64,000 nucleotides of DNA from Oleispirillum naphthae (GTDB lineage: Bacteria > Pseudomonadota > Alphaproteobacteria > Rhodospirillales > Rhodospirillaceae). Under the pieces are notes generated by a model, which saw only the letters and a program-made list of their open reading frames with translations, was not told the origin of the DNA and searched no databases. Shown in pieces: positions 26,058 through 34,408 of this stretch (positions within the stretch are counted from its first letter, which is position 1; every line of letters starts with the position of its first letter). Location of the stretch: NCBI GenBank assembly GCA_027864655.1, contig JAQAZG010000006.1, positions 124,001 to 188,000 on the forward strand. The letters run 5' to 3'. The position numbers were made by a program, and so were the translations under genes.

Positions 26058-26086
26058 GTCATAAAACCACTCGCTCTTCGTGTCAA
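26058..26086 (-). promoter_or_regulatory. Sigma70-type promoter of the met ABC operon
   Basis: On the minus strand, TTGACA (26086-26081), a 17-base spacer and TATGAC (26063-26058). The predicted transcription start near 26051 falls exactly at the 5' edge of the riboswitch. Confidence 0.8.
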
Positions 26087-26109
26087 AGAATTTTTATATA
26101 CATTTTTAA

Positions 26110-26798
26110 AATGTTATAAACCGGCCGCCGCGGCTTTTCCATTCCTCTGGATTTCCCGTTGCGTTTCAAGCCATTGCAGGCTTCCCTCGGACGCCGCAAT
26201 ACGGCGCGAAAGCGCCGCCACGCCGCACGAATCAACGCTTTTGGCGGGCTCTGCAAGAATTTCCACAAAAAACCGCCGCCGCCGCGCGCCGGTCGAAGTC
26301 CGCTTGTAGAAACAGGCGGAAAAACATTTCGCCGATGTGATTTTCCTCGCCCCGGCTTCGCCGATTCGCCGGTGCGCGCCGCGCCGCGCCGCCGGAGAAG
26401 CCCGCGCCCCCACCCCACCCGGCGGCCGGAAGCAAAGCGCAGCGCGGCTCTCCACCCGGCGAGTCGATTTCCCACCCGAACGGGTTGAACCTGCCCGGCC
26501 GTCGGAGGCATACTCTCGGCCTCTAGTCTGGTATCCCCCCTCGCCGCCACGCCGGAACTCAGTCTCCACGACGGGACGGCCCGGGTATTTTACCCCAAAG
26601 GCCGTCTCCCGGCTTTTGGAGATTTTCGTTTCACGCCTACGGAAATTTCCGCACGATTATAATCGGCGCTCCGTTTCGGCGCTCCCCCGGCCCCCGCAGA
26701 CGGCCGTTTCCGCCTGCTTCGGCCTGTCCGAAAGAAACTATCGCCGCGCGCCGCTCCCCCGGTTTCCCGCGGCACCCTGTAGCAGAGGTCATTCTCCC
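26110..26798. other. Long intergenic region without a recognised gene
   Basis: About 690 bases separate the divergent met leader and the acyl-CoA synthetase start. Frames are open in several registers because of base composition, but none has a ribosome-binding site or family motif. Candidate promoter pieces for the rightward gene are TTGAAC-18-CATACT near 26484-26513 and a TATAAT at 26658-26663 just after the palindrome GGAAATTTCC (26641-26650). Nothing else is seen. Confidence 0.5.
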
Positions 26799-28904
26799 AT
26801 GAGTCTCGAAAGCAATATCCCCGCGCTGTTCAACCCCCAGACAGTCGCCGTGATCGGCGCCTCCGCCTCTCCCGGCAAAGTGGGATACTCGGTGGTCGCC
26901 AACATGCTGGATGCCGGCTTCCAAGGCACCCTGATCCCGGTCAACCCGACGCGGGACGAAATCCTCGGCCTGCCCACCGTCAAAACCATCGAAGCTTTGC
27001 CCGAGGGCCTGGACCTCGCGGTGATCGTACTGCCGGTGGCGGGCGTGGTGCCCGCCATGGAGGCGCTGGCGCGCCGCAAGGCACGCGCCGCCATCGTCAT
27101 CACCGCGGGCTTCAAGGAGGTCGGCGGCGACGGCGCGGCGCTGGAGCGCCGCCTGATCGAAATCTGCGAGGCCAACGACATCGCCATGGTCGGCCCCAAC
27201 TGCCTCGGCCTGATCAGCACCGGCGGCAAGGTCAACGCCTCGTTCGCCGCGGGCAATGCGCTCACCGGCACCATCGCCTGCTTCTCGCAGTCGGGCGCTC
27301 TGTGCACCGCGATCCTCGACTGGGCGCAGGGCGAAAACGTCGGCTTCTCGAAGTTCGTCTCGCTCGGCAACAAGGCGGTGATCAACGAAGCCGACATGCT
27401 CGATTCCCTCTCCGACGATCCGGAGACCTCGGTGATCGTCGGCTACCTGGAGAACGTCGAGGACGGCCCGCACTTCATGAAGAAGGCCCCCGAGGTGACG
27501 CGCAAGAAGCCGGTGATCATCATCAAGTCCGGCACCACCGCCGCGGGCGCCAAGGCCGCCTCCTCCCACACCGGGGCGATCGCGGGCGACGACGCCGCCT
27601 ACACCGCCGCCTTCCGCAAGACCGGGGTGGTCCGCGCCGAGAACATGGCGGAACTCTTCGACTACGCCCAGGCGTTCTCCACCCAGCCGCTGCCCAAGGG
27701 GCCGGGGCTCGCGATCATCACCAACTCCGGCGGGCCGGGCGCCATGGCCGCCGACGCCACCGAGAAGTCCAGCCTCGAAGTGGCGCAGGTAATGCCGGAG
27801 ACCGCGGCGAAGCTGAAGGCGGTGCTGCCCGCCTTCGCCTCGGTGGCCAACCCGATCGACATCATCGGCGACGCCCCGGCGGAACGCTACCGCAAGACCC
27901 TGGAGATCGTCGCCGCCGACCCCAACGTGCACATCGTCCTGGTGCTGCTGTCGCCCACCGCCTCGGCGGAGATCGACGAGACCGCCAAGGCGGTGATCGA
28001 CGTCGCGAGGACGAGCGACAAGCCGTTCTTCGTCAACTTCATGGGCGGCCTGCGCATCAAGACCGGCCAGGTCCTGCTGCGCGAGGCGGGGATTCCCTTC
28101 TCGGTCTACCTCGAACCGCTGATCGCCTGCGCCGAGGCGATGTACGGCCACTACCTGTGGACCACCGCCGCGCCCGCGGCCTATCCGGACGTGGCGCGCA
28201 ACCAGGCGGCGGCGCGCAAGGTGATCGCCGAGGCCCGCTCCACCGGCGCCACCGAGATCGTCGAGTTCCAGGCGCAGTCGGTGCTCTCCGCCTACGGCCT
28301 GCCGACGCCGCAGACCGCGCTCACCACCACCGCCAAGGAGGCGGCGGCGGCGGCCACCAAGATCGGCTTCCCGGTGGTGCTGAAGATCGCCTCGCCGCAG
28401 ATCTCGCACAAGTCCGACGTCGGCGGCGTCAAGGTCGGCCTCGCCAGCGCGGACGAAGTGGCGGCCGCCTTCACCGCGATCACCGCGCAGGCGGCGCGGA
28501 TGCGCCCCGACGCCAAGATCGCCGGCTGCCTGGTGCAGGAGATGGCCCCCAAGGGCTGCAAGGAGCTGATCATCGGCTTCAAGCGCGACCCGCGGTTCGG
28601 GCCGCTGCTGATGTTCGGCCTAGGCGGCATCTACGTGGAGATCCTCAAGGACATCTCCTTCCGCCTCGCGCCGGTGACGCGCGCGGAGGCGCGGGCGATG
28701 ATCGGCGAGATCAAGTCCTACAAGCTGCTCGCCGGGGCGCGCGGCGAGAAGCCGGTGAACCTTCAGGCGCTCGAGGATATCCTGGTCGCGATGTCGCAGA
28801 TGGCGATGGACTTCCCGGAAATCGTCGAGGCGGACTTCAACCCGGTTCTGGTCAACGCCGAAAAGGCGATCGTCGCCGACGTGCGGCTGGCGCTCTCCGA
28901 ATAG
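26799..28904 (+). CDS. ADP-forming acetyl/acyl-CoA synthetase (fused alpha-beta type)
   Basis: The 701-residue protein has a CoA-binding Rossmann domain at the start (FNPQTVAVIGASASPGKVGY), GPNCLG at about 131, a succinyl-CoA-ligase-like section with SHTGAIAGDDAAY (about 250), and a C-terminal ATP-grasp domain (about 480-700, LKIASPQISHKSDVGGVKVG). The family makes acyl-CoA from acid plus ATP with release of ADP, or the reverse with energy gain. The acid is not predictable. Members about 700 residues long with the fused order are common. AGAGG precedes the ATG at 26799; the frame is open far upstream but without other support. It converges on the TRAP operon with its terminator inside the last gene of that operon. 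Confidence 0.88.
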   Translation: MSLESNIPALFNPQTVAVIGASASPGKVGYSVVANMLDAGFQGTLIPVNPTRDEILGLPTVKTIEALPEGLDLAVIVLPVAGVVPAMEALARRKARAAIVITAGFKEVGGDGAALERRLIEICEANDIAMVGPNCLGLISTGGKVNASFAAGNALTGTIACFSQSGALCTAILDWAQGENVGFSKFVSLGNKAVINEADMLDSLSDDPETSVIVGYLENVEDGPHFMKKAPEVTRKKPVIIIKSGTTAAGAKAASSHTGAIAGDDAAYTAAFRKTGVVRAENMAELFDYAQAFSTQPLPKGPGLAIITNSGGPGAMAADATEKSSLEVAQVMPETAAKLKAVLPAFASVANPIDIIGDAPAERYRKTLEIVAADPNVHIVLVLLSPTASAEIDETAKAVIDVARTSDKPFFVNFMGGLRIKTGQVLLREAGIPFSVYLEPLIACAEAMYGHYLWTTAAPAAYPDVARNQAAARKVIAEARSTGATEIVEFQAQSVLSAYGLPTPQTALTTTAKEAAAAATKIGFPVVLKIASPQISHKSDVGGVKVGLASADEVAAAFTAITAQAARMRPDAKIAGCLVQEMAPKGCKELIIGFKRDPRFGPLLMFGLGGIYVEILKDISFRLAPVTRAEARAMIGEIKSYKLLAGARGEKPVNLQALEDILVAMSQMAMDFPEIVEADFNPVLVNAEKAIVADVRLALSE

Positions 28905-28919
28905 GGCGGGCGGCCTGAC

Positions 28920-29345
28920 CTAACGCGGGGTGCCGTCCGGCTGCGGACGGCACCCTTTTTCGTCTTCGAGGGTGAGAATCACCGGGGCGTCCCTCGGCGC
29001 CTCGCGCGGCAGGAAGGCGCGGATCGGGCGGCATTTGTCGCCCGGCAGGCACAGCCGCATCGGTTTGGCATAGGCGCTGTCCGGCATCACCAGGCGGGTC
29101 TGCGGCCGCACCTTCGGCACATAGACGAACCAGCCGTCCTTCAGCACCGCGTCCTTCGGCGGCTCCATGCCCGCGCCGGTGCCCTTGATCCGCGCCTCGA
29201 CGATGCGCATCGTCTTGGTGTGGACGCGCCAGGTCTCGCGCCACTCCACATGCTCGATGGAATGTTCCCAGGAAAGCGTGAAGCGCGGCGCGTAGATGGC
29301 GACGGAGAAGCTCCCCGCCGCCACGCACAGCAATGCCGGAACCAC
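28920..29345 (-). CDS. DUF1850 protein of a TAXI-TRAP transporter operon
   Basis: A 141-residue protein with a hydrophobic N-terminus (signal peptide or anchor), SWEHSIEHVEWRETWRV and a basic C-terminus. DUF1850 proteins are usually encoded next to TAXI-type TRAP transporters and are of unknown function. The start is GTG at 29345, four bases after the permease stop. Its last 15 codons overlap, antisense, the terminator of the convergent acyl-CoA synthetase gene. That may fix the otherwise odd C-terminal GCRPQPDGTPR. Confidence 0.8.
   Translation of the reverse strand: MVPALLCVAAGSFSVAIYAPRFTLSWEHSIEHVEWRETWRVHTKTMRIVEARIKGTGAGMEPPKDAVLKDGWFVYVPKVRPQTRLVMPDSAYAKPMRLCLPGDKCRPIRAFLPREAPRDAPVILTLEDEKGCRPQPDGTPR
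28928..28960 (+). terminator. Intrinsic terminator of the acyl-CoA synthetase gene, inside the opposing coding region
   Basis: An 11-bp perfect stem (GGGTGCCGTCC / GGACGGCACCC) with a six-base loop is followed by TTTTT. It starts 24 bases after the synthetase stop and lies wholly within the 3' coding part of the DUF1850 gene on the other strand. Confidence 0.88.
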
Positions 29346-29349
29346 CCCC

Positions 29350-31455
29350 CTACTCCGCCACCGGCCCCAGCCGCTTGCGGCGCAGCCACAGGTGCACGCC
29401 GAAGGCGATGCTGAGGCCGAAACCGAGCTGGTCGGTCAGCGGCAGCGCCGCGACCAGGCAGAACGCCGCGGCGGTCGCCCACAGGCGCTCCCACCAGGCG
29501 AGGCGCGCATCCCAGAAGCCGACGCTGGCGACGCCCCACAGGCCGATCGCCACCAGGGCCTTGACGAACACGTAGCCCACTGCGGGAACGTAACCGATCG
29601 CCTGGGCCAGCGGCCCGCCGTCCTGCAGCATCAGGGCCGGGGCATAGACCGCCATATAGGGGGTGATGAACCCGGCGATGGCGATGCGCATGCATTGGCC
29701 GCCGATGGCCAGCCCCGAAGCGCGCGCGATCGGCGCGGCGGCGAAGGCGGCGAGCGCCACCGGCGGCGTCAGGTCCGCCATGATGCCGAAGTAGAAGACG
29801 AACATGTGGCTGACGATCAGCGGCACGCCGAGGCCGAGAAGCGCCGGGCCGACCAGCGAACTGGTGATGATGTAGTTGGGGATGGTGGGCACGCCCATGC
29901 CGAGGATCAGGCAGGTGATCATGGTGAGCAGCAGGCTGAGGAAGAGGCTGTGCTCGCCCACCGTGACGATGGCGCGGGCGAAGTTGGTGGCTACGCCGGT
30001 CAGCGTCATGGTGCCGACGATGATGCCGACGAGGGCGCAGGCCATGCCCACCGGCACCGCGTTGCGCGCGCCTTCCACCAGGGCGTCGATGATCACCCAC
30101 AGGGTCTTCTTGCCGTCGCGCAGGATCATCAGGGCGACGGCGAGCACGGCGAGGATGGCGAAGATGATGTCCACGCCGTAGCGGAAGAACGACCCTCCGG
30201 CGGCGCCCAGCAGCAGCCAGAAGGCGACGCGGAAGGCGAACGGCCCGATCCGCGCGGCCAGGGGCAGGCCCATCAGCAGCGCGCCGGTCATGGTCAGCGC
30301 CATGGTGCCGGAGAAGAGCGGCGTATAGCCCCGGAACAGCAGGTAGATCAGGATGGCGAGCGGCAGCACCAGGTACCAGCCCTTGCGCAGGGCGCGCCGC
30401 CAGTCGGGCAGGTCTTCGTAGGGCAGGCCCTTGAGGCCGAGCCGCCAGGCCTCGAGATGCACCATCCAGAAGGCCGCGGCGAAATAGAGAAAGGCGGGAA
30501 TCGCCGCCGCCTTGACGATCTCGGCATAGGAAACGCCCAGCGTCTCCGCCATGATGAAGGCGACCGCGCCCATCACCGGCGGCATGATCTGGCCGCCCAT
30601 GCTGGCGGTGGCGACGACGCCGCCGGAAAACGCCGGGGTGAAGCCGATCTTCTTCATGATCGGGATGGTCACCGGGCCGGTGGTCACCACGTTGGCGACG
30701 CCGGAGCCGTTGACCGTGCCCATCAGCGCCGAGGAGACCACCGCCACCTTGGCCGGGCCGCCGCGGGTATGGCCGAACATGCCGATCGCCACGTCGGCGA
30801 ACAGCTTGATGATGCCGGCGCGCTCGAGGAAGCTCGAAAACACGATGAACAGGAAGATGTAGGTGGCCGACACATAGGTGGGCGTGCCGTAGATGCCCTC
30901 CATGCCCATGGCGAACTGATCGACCACCTGGTCGAAGCCGAAGCCGCGGTGGCCCAATGCGCCGGGCAGGTGCTGGCCGAGCAGGCAATAGAGGAAGAAG
31001 GCCATGCAGATCGAGGGCAACGCGAGGCCCATGATGCGGCGCGACCCCTCGAACACCAGAAACAGCGCGATCGAACCGATGACGATGTCGGCGAGGGAGG
31101 GATCGCCGGCGCGCAGGATGAGGTCGCCCTCGAACACCCACTGGTAGAGCCCGGTGGCGAAGGCGGCGACGCCGAAAGCCCAGTCGGCGGTGCGCCGCCA
31201 CCACCGGCGCCCCGATTTGGCCGAAGAGAAACCGAAGACCATCAGCAGCAGGAAGCCGACGTGGATGGCGCGCAGCACCACGGAGGAGAGCGGCGCATAG
31301 GCGGCGATGTAGACCTGCCAGCAGGAGAAGGTCAACGCGATGGCGAACATCGCCTTGCCGATCCCGGTCTTGCGGTCCGGCATGGGGTTGTGGTGGCTGC
31401 TATCCTGGGCGATGTCGGAGAGGTTCGGGGCGACGGCTTCGGCGGGGGTGGACAT
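29350..31455 (-). CDS. TRAP transporter fused permease (DctQM type, TAXI family)
   Basis: A membrane protein of about 701 residues with some 16-18 hydrophobic helices. It fuses the small and large TRAP permease subunits. Typical TAXI-TRAP segments are VFSSFLERAGIIKLF, GPAKVAVVSSALMGTVNGSG, TGPVTIPIMKKIGFTPAF and GVPTIPNYIITSSLVGP. It takes up organic acids with sodium or protons using the binding protein encoded upstream. The frame is open from 31479, but the ATG at 31455 has AGAGG at six bases. A hairpin (31482-31512) separates it from the binding-protein gene. Confidence 0.93.
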   Translation of the reverse strand: MSTPAEAVAPNLSDIAQDSSHHNPMPDRKTGIGKAMFAIALTFSCWQVYIAAYAPLSSVVLRAIHVGFLLLMVFGFSSAKSGRRWWRRTADWAFGVAAFATGLYQWVFEGDLILRAGDPSLADIVIGSIALFLVFEGSRRIMGLALPSICMAFFLYCLLGQHLPGALGHRGFGFDQVVDQFAMGMEGIYGTPTYVSATYIFLFIVFSSFLERAGIIKLFADVAIGMFGHTRGGPAKVAVVSSALMGTVNGSGVANVVTTGPVTIPIMKKIGFTPAFSGGVVATASMGGQIMPPVMGAVAFIMAETLGVSYAEIVKAAAIPAFLYFAAAFWMVHLEAWRLGLKGLPYEDLPDWRRALRKGWYLVLPLAILIYLLFRGYTPLFSGTMALTMTGALLMGLPLAARIGPFAFRVAFWLLLGAAGGSFFRYGVDIIFAILAVLAVALMILRDGKKTLWVIIDALVEGARNAVPVGMACALVGIIVGTMTLTGVATNFARAIVTVGEHSLFLSLLLTMITCLILGMGVPTIPNYIITSSLVGPALLGLGVPLIVSHMFVFYFGIMADLTPPVALAAFAAAPIARASGLAIGGQCMRIAIAGFITPYMAVYAPALMLQDGGPLAQAIGYVPAVGYVFVKALVAIGLWGVASVGFWDARLAWWERLWATAAAFCLVAALPLTDQLGFGLSIAFGVHLWLRRKRLGPVAE

Positions 31456-31481
31456 GTGCACCTCTTGAGCGGAGTTCACGC

Positions 31482-31512
31482 GCCCGCCCGGGAAAAACCG
31501 CCCCGGACGGGC
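31482..31512 (-). other. Intercistronic stem-loop between TAXI binding protein and permease
   Basis: GCCCGCCCGGG (31482-31492) pairs with CCCGGACGGGC (31502-31512), with a G-T pair at the one mismatch. It lies between a binding-protein stop and a permease start, where such hairpins commonly favour the upstream message. Confidence 0.5.
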
Positions 31513-31544
31513 AAATCAGGCGTGTCGGGAAGCGGAGCCCGCCG

Positions 31545-32522
31545 TTACTTCATCAGGCCGACTTCCTTGTAGTACTTCTCGGCGCCCGGATGCACCGGCA
31601 GCGGCATGCCGCGCAGGGCCTTCTGCGGGTCGATCGCCTTGGCGGCGGAGTGCGCCGCGACCAGGGCGTCGAGGTGCGTGTACATCGCCTTGGTCATCCT
31701 GTAGACGACGTCGTCGGGCACGTTCTTCTGGGTGACCAGGAAGTTGCCGATGGTCATGGTCTGCACGTCGGTGGTCTGGCCGTGGTAGGTGTTGGCCGGA
31801 ATCATCCCCGGCTGATAGACCGGAATGCCGATCTTGGCGATCTGCTCGGGGGTGATCGGCACGATCACCACCGGGGTGCTCGCCGCAAGCTCGCGGATGG
31901 TGGCGACGCCGAGACCGGAGGAAAGCAGGGTCGCGTCCAGCTGGTTGTTCTGGATCAGCTGGGCGGATTCCGCATAGGGCAGGTATTCGGTCTTGGAGAA
32001 GTCGGCATACTTGATGCCGTTGGCGGAGAGCAGCGCGCGGGCGTTGAGCTCGGTGCCGGACTTCGGCGCGCCGACGGAAACCCGCTTGCCCTTGAGGTCG
32101 GCCAGCGTCTTGATGCCGGAATCGGCGCGCGCCACGAAGTGCACGTAATTGGAATAGATCGCCGCCAATCCACGCAGATTGCCGAGCGGCGCGGGGAACC
32201 CCGCCTCGGCGTTGCCCGTCCAGGCGTCGGTCAGCGCGTCGCCCAGGGTGAACGCCAGTTCGGCACGGCCCTTCTGCAGCAGGTTGAGGTTTTCGGCCGA
32301 CGCCTTGGTCGCCTGCACGCTGGTGCGCACGCCGGGGATCGCATCGACGTAAAGCTTGGTCAGAGCCACGCCCAACGGGTAGTAGACGCCGCTGGTGCCG
32401 CCGGTCACGACGTTGATGAACTGTTCTGCCGCGGCCGGCCTCGGCCCGAGGGAAAGGCCCGCCACGGCGGCGAGGCCAAGGGTCAGGGTACGCAACGCAC
32501 TAAGCCGAAGGCTCCTTGCCAT
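31545..32522 (-). CDS. TAXI-family TRAP transporter solute-binding protein
   Basis: The 325-residue periplasmic protein has a signal peptide (about 1-32) and the TAXI signature: FINVVTGGTSGVYYPLGVAL, GRAELAFTLGDALTDAW, LKGKRVSVGAPKSGTELNA and a Pro-rich GIPVYQPGMIPANTY. It is the first gene of the unit SBP-permease-DUF1850. GGGAGG lies nine bases before the ATG. The substrate is unknown; TAXI systems studied so far take organic acids such as glutamate or 2-oxoglutarate. Confidence 0.92.
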   Translation of the reverse strand: MARSLRLSALRTLTLGLAAVAGLSLGPRPAAAEQFINVVTGGTSGVYYPLGVALTKLYVDAIPGVRTSVQATKASAENLNLLQKGRAELAFTLGDALTDAWTGNAEAGFPAPLGNLRGLAAIYSNYVHFVARADSGIKTLADLKGKRVSVGAPKSGTELNARALLSANGIKYADFSKTEYLPYAESAQLIQNNQLDATLLSSGLGVATIRELAASTPVVIVPITPEQIAKIGIPVYQPGMIPANTYHGQTTDVQTMTIGNFLVTQKNVPDDVVYRMTKAMYTHLDALVAAHSAAKAIDPQKALRGMPLPVHPGAEKYYKEVGLMK

Positions 32523-32839
32523 TTCTGGTGTCCTCCCTTTGAGTTTGAAAAGGCAGACCTAAAACATAGGAAACGTTCAAAGGATGACGATAGCCTGACA
32601 CGAGATTCTCTATATTTTCCATAAAGAAATTGCGCGATTTAAATCGTGTCTAGATTGTGGCAATTCATGGCATAATTATGGTTAATGACCCCATGCGCAG
32701 TATTGCGTAGGGGATTCATGCTTATTTACTGTGCAGAGGGGCTGAAATGTTTTCATCGGGCCAACCCGAATGGGCGGCTCCGAACCGGTGAGACGGCAGC
32801 GCCGCGCGACTCCTCGGCGGACTCGCGCGGCGCGCCGGA
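32523..32839. other. Intergenic region with TAXI operon control sites and an encapsulin 3' hairpin
   Basis: No gene is seen. The AT-rich part (32590-32690) should hold the leftward promoter of the TAXI gene; TATAGA on the minus strand near 32613 is a -10 candidate. It is flanked by a dyad, GACACGA at 32598-32604 and TCGTGTC at 32644-32650. At 32799-32833 a perfect 11-bp stem (GCGCCGCGCGA / TCGCGCGGCGC) lies just after the encapsulin stop and may end that transcript, although no T-run follows. Confidence 0.5.
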
Positions 32840-33637
32840 TCAGACCAGCTTGAAGCCCACCAGGGCTTCCGGCGCGATCACCCGGAAGGCGAAGGATTCG
32901 ACCACGAACAGGCGGATCTCGCTCGCGGTGTGGCTGTGATAGCCGACGGCGAAGTCCTGGCCGACGGTAAGCTCCAGGTCGCCGCCGCGCCCGGCCACCA
33001 TCAGGGCGTCCTTCACCGCGGCGGAATAGATCACCGGCACGCCCATGTGGCGCTCGATGATGCCGCGCAGGGTGCCGCCCTGGGTGCCGTGGGAGAGGAA
33101 CTTGCACAACTCCGGCGAGACCACCAGGCTGGCCGGGCCTTCCACGCCCTCGGCGAGCAGGCGGCCGCGCGCCTCGGCCACGGCGTCCACCACCGCGTTG
33201 ACCTCCAGCGGCAGGCGCAGCTCCTTGCCCTTCACCGCCTGGTGCAGACCGGCCATGCCGCCCGCCTCGAAGCCGTCGAAGATCGCCGCCTCCTCGAACG
33301 CCGCGCTCTCGCGGCAGGCCTCGGCCACCGGGGCGAGGTCGATGTCCTTGGCGCCGCGCTCCAGGTTGTCCAGCTCCCAGGTCTGCAGGGTGAAATCGAC
33401 GCGGGTCTCCACCAGCGGCATGGTCTGGTGGATGCCGAAGTTCACCTTGCCCGGCTGCTTCTTCGGCACGGTGAGGCGGCCGAGCGGCACGCAGGCGCGC
33501 GCGATGCCGTGCGGGCCGTCGATATCGACGATGCGGCGGCCGGAAAGGTTGGTGCTCAGGGTCTGACGCGCGATCGCGTCGATCTCCTCCCAGCCCTGGC
33601 GGCTGATCGGAGCGAGTTCCCTCCTCAGGAAGTCCAT
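32840..33637 (-). CDS. Encapsulin shell protein (family 1)
   Basis: The 265-residue HK97-fold protein begins MDFLRRELAPISRQGWEEID and contains RRIVDIDGPHGIARACVPLG, LVVSPELCKFLS and a C-terminal AFRVIAPEALVGFKL, all standard encapsulin (linocin M18-like) features. Such shells self-assemble into roughly 24-42 nm cages. The ATG at 33637 has AGGAG seven bases upstream; a GTG at 33643 is possible but too close to that site. The cargo ferritin stops 2 bases before this start, so the two are translationally linked. Confidence 0.96.
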   Translation of the reverse strand: MDFLRRELAPISRQGWEEIDAIARQTLSTNLSGRRIVDIDGPHGIARACVPLGRLTVPKKQPGKVNFGIHQTMPLVETRVDFTLQTWELDNLERGAKDIDLAPVAEACRESAAFEEAAIFDGFEAGGMAGLHQAVKGKELRLPLEVNAVVDAVAEARGRLLAEGVEGPASLVVSPELCKFLSHGTQGGTLRGIIERHMGVPVIYSAAVKDALMVAGRGGDLELTVGQDFAVGYHSHTASEIRLFVVESFAFRVIAPEALVGFKLV

Positions 33638-33639
33638 GG

Positions 33640-34023
33640 TCACTCTCCTTTCCTCACGTCGATGTTCTTCAGGCTGCCGATTCCCAGGCCGCCCCCGGCG
33701 GCTCCGGCGGAAGCGCCGGGCGCCCCCTGCCCCAGAAATTCTTCTTCCACCTCGGCCGCGCCCGCGCGGTAGAAGTCCGCCTCGTCTGGCTGCAACTCCT
33801 TGAGCAAACGCAGAAATTCACCCGCATGCACCTTCTCCTCGCCGGCGATGTCCCTGAGGACGTTCTGCGCGAGGACGTTGTCGGTGGAGTCCGCCAGTTG
33901 CTCGTAGAGCTGAATGGCTTCGTACTCCGCGGCGACCATAAACCGGATCGCCCGCACAAGCTCCTCGTGGGTAAGCTTGCGGTCGTGTTTCAACACACTG
34001 AAAGGATTACAGAAATCAGGCAT
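33640..34023 (-). CDS. Encapsulated ferritin (EncFtn) cargo protein
   Basis: The 127-residue, two-helix half-ferritin has AAEYEAIQLYEQL (metal ligand Glu33 region) and IAGEEKVHAGEF (Glu63, His66). These match the ferroxidase residues of the Rhodospirillum rubrum EncFtn. The C-terminal tail has a Gly/Ala linker and GLGIGSLKNIDV, the docking peptide that recruits cargo into the shell. The protein oxidises Fe(II), and iron is stored inside the encapsulin encoded next. GGAGGAG precedes the ATG at 34023. A strong promoter with an inverted repeat over the -10 lies 75 bases upstream. Confidence 0.96.
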   Translation of the reverse strand: MPDFCNPFSVLKHDRKLTHEELVRAIRFMVAAEYEAIQLYEQLADSTDNVLAQNVLRDIAGEEKVHAGEFLRLLKELQPDEADFYRAGAAEVEEEFLGQGAPGASAGAAGGGLGIGSLKNIDVRKGE

Positions 34024-34095
34024 TTTTCTCCTCCCCCAAAGGCGCCCGGACACGCGGCGCCGGGGTGCGCCAAGGCTTCCATGGATGCTGGCCCG

Positions 34096-34124
34096 AATTA
34101 TAAGCCCATAATTTGTAATGGCAA
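34096..34124 (-). promoter_or_regulatory. Promoter of the encapsulin operon with inverted repeat over the -10
   Basis: On the minus strand: TTGCCA (34124-34119), a 16-base spacer, then consensus TATAAT (34102-34097). AATTAT (34096-34101), six bases, and ATAATT (34108-34113) form an inverted repeat overlapping the -10 box, a good position for a repressor. An iron regulator (Irr, Fur or RirA) is a reasonable guess, but no known box is recognised. Confidence 0.7.
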
Positions 34125-34218
34125 TTTCGTCTGCATGAAAAAATTCCAGAGAAGACCACCCGAACGGGCGGCGGCAGGAGAAAAATCTTCCAAGCGCGGA
34201 AAAAATCGCATTGCCCGC

Positions 34219-34247
34219 TGGACAGAAGGCCGAAACTTTTTTATACA
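34219..34247 (+). promoter_or_regulatory. Promoter of tRNA-Phe
   Basis: TGGACA (34219-34224), a 17-base spacer and TATACA (34242-34247). The predicted start lies about 35 bases before the mature tRNA. Confidence 0.7.
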
Positions 34248-34290
34248 CTCGTCCTCGCCGCGATGGGAGCCATCCCATCCCGCCGCGTGT

Positions 34291-34366
<76 letters not shown>

Positions 34367-34408
34367 TTCCCTTTCCAAACACCGCCGATCGACCAGCCGA
34401 CGCCGCGT

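Noticed and set aside
26159-26770. Arg/Pro-rich open frames in the gap before the acyl-CoA synthetase
   Set aside because: They overlap one another on both strands and have no ribosome-binding site or known motif. The region is better read as a long 5' region or neutral spacer.
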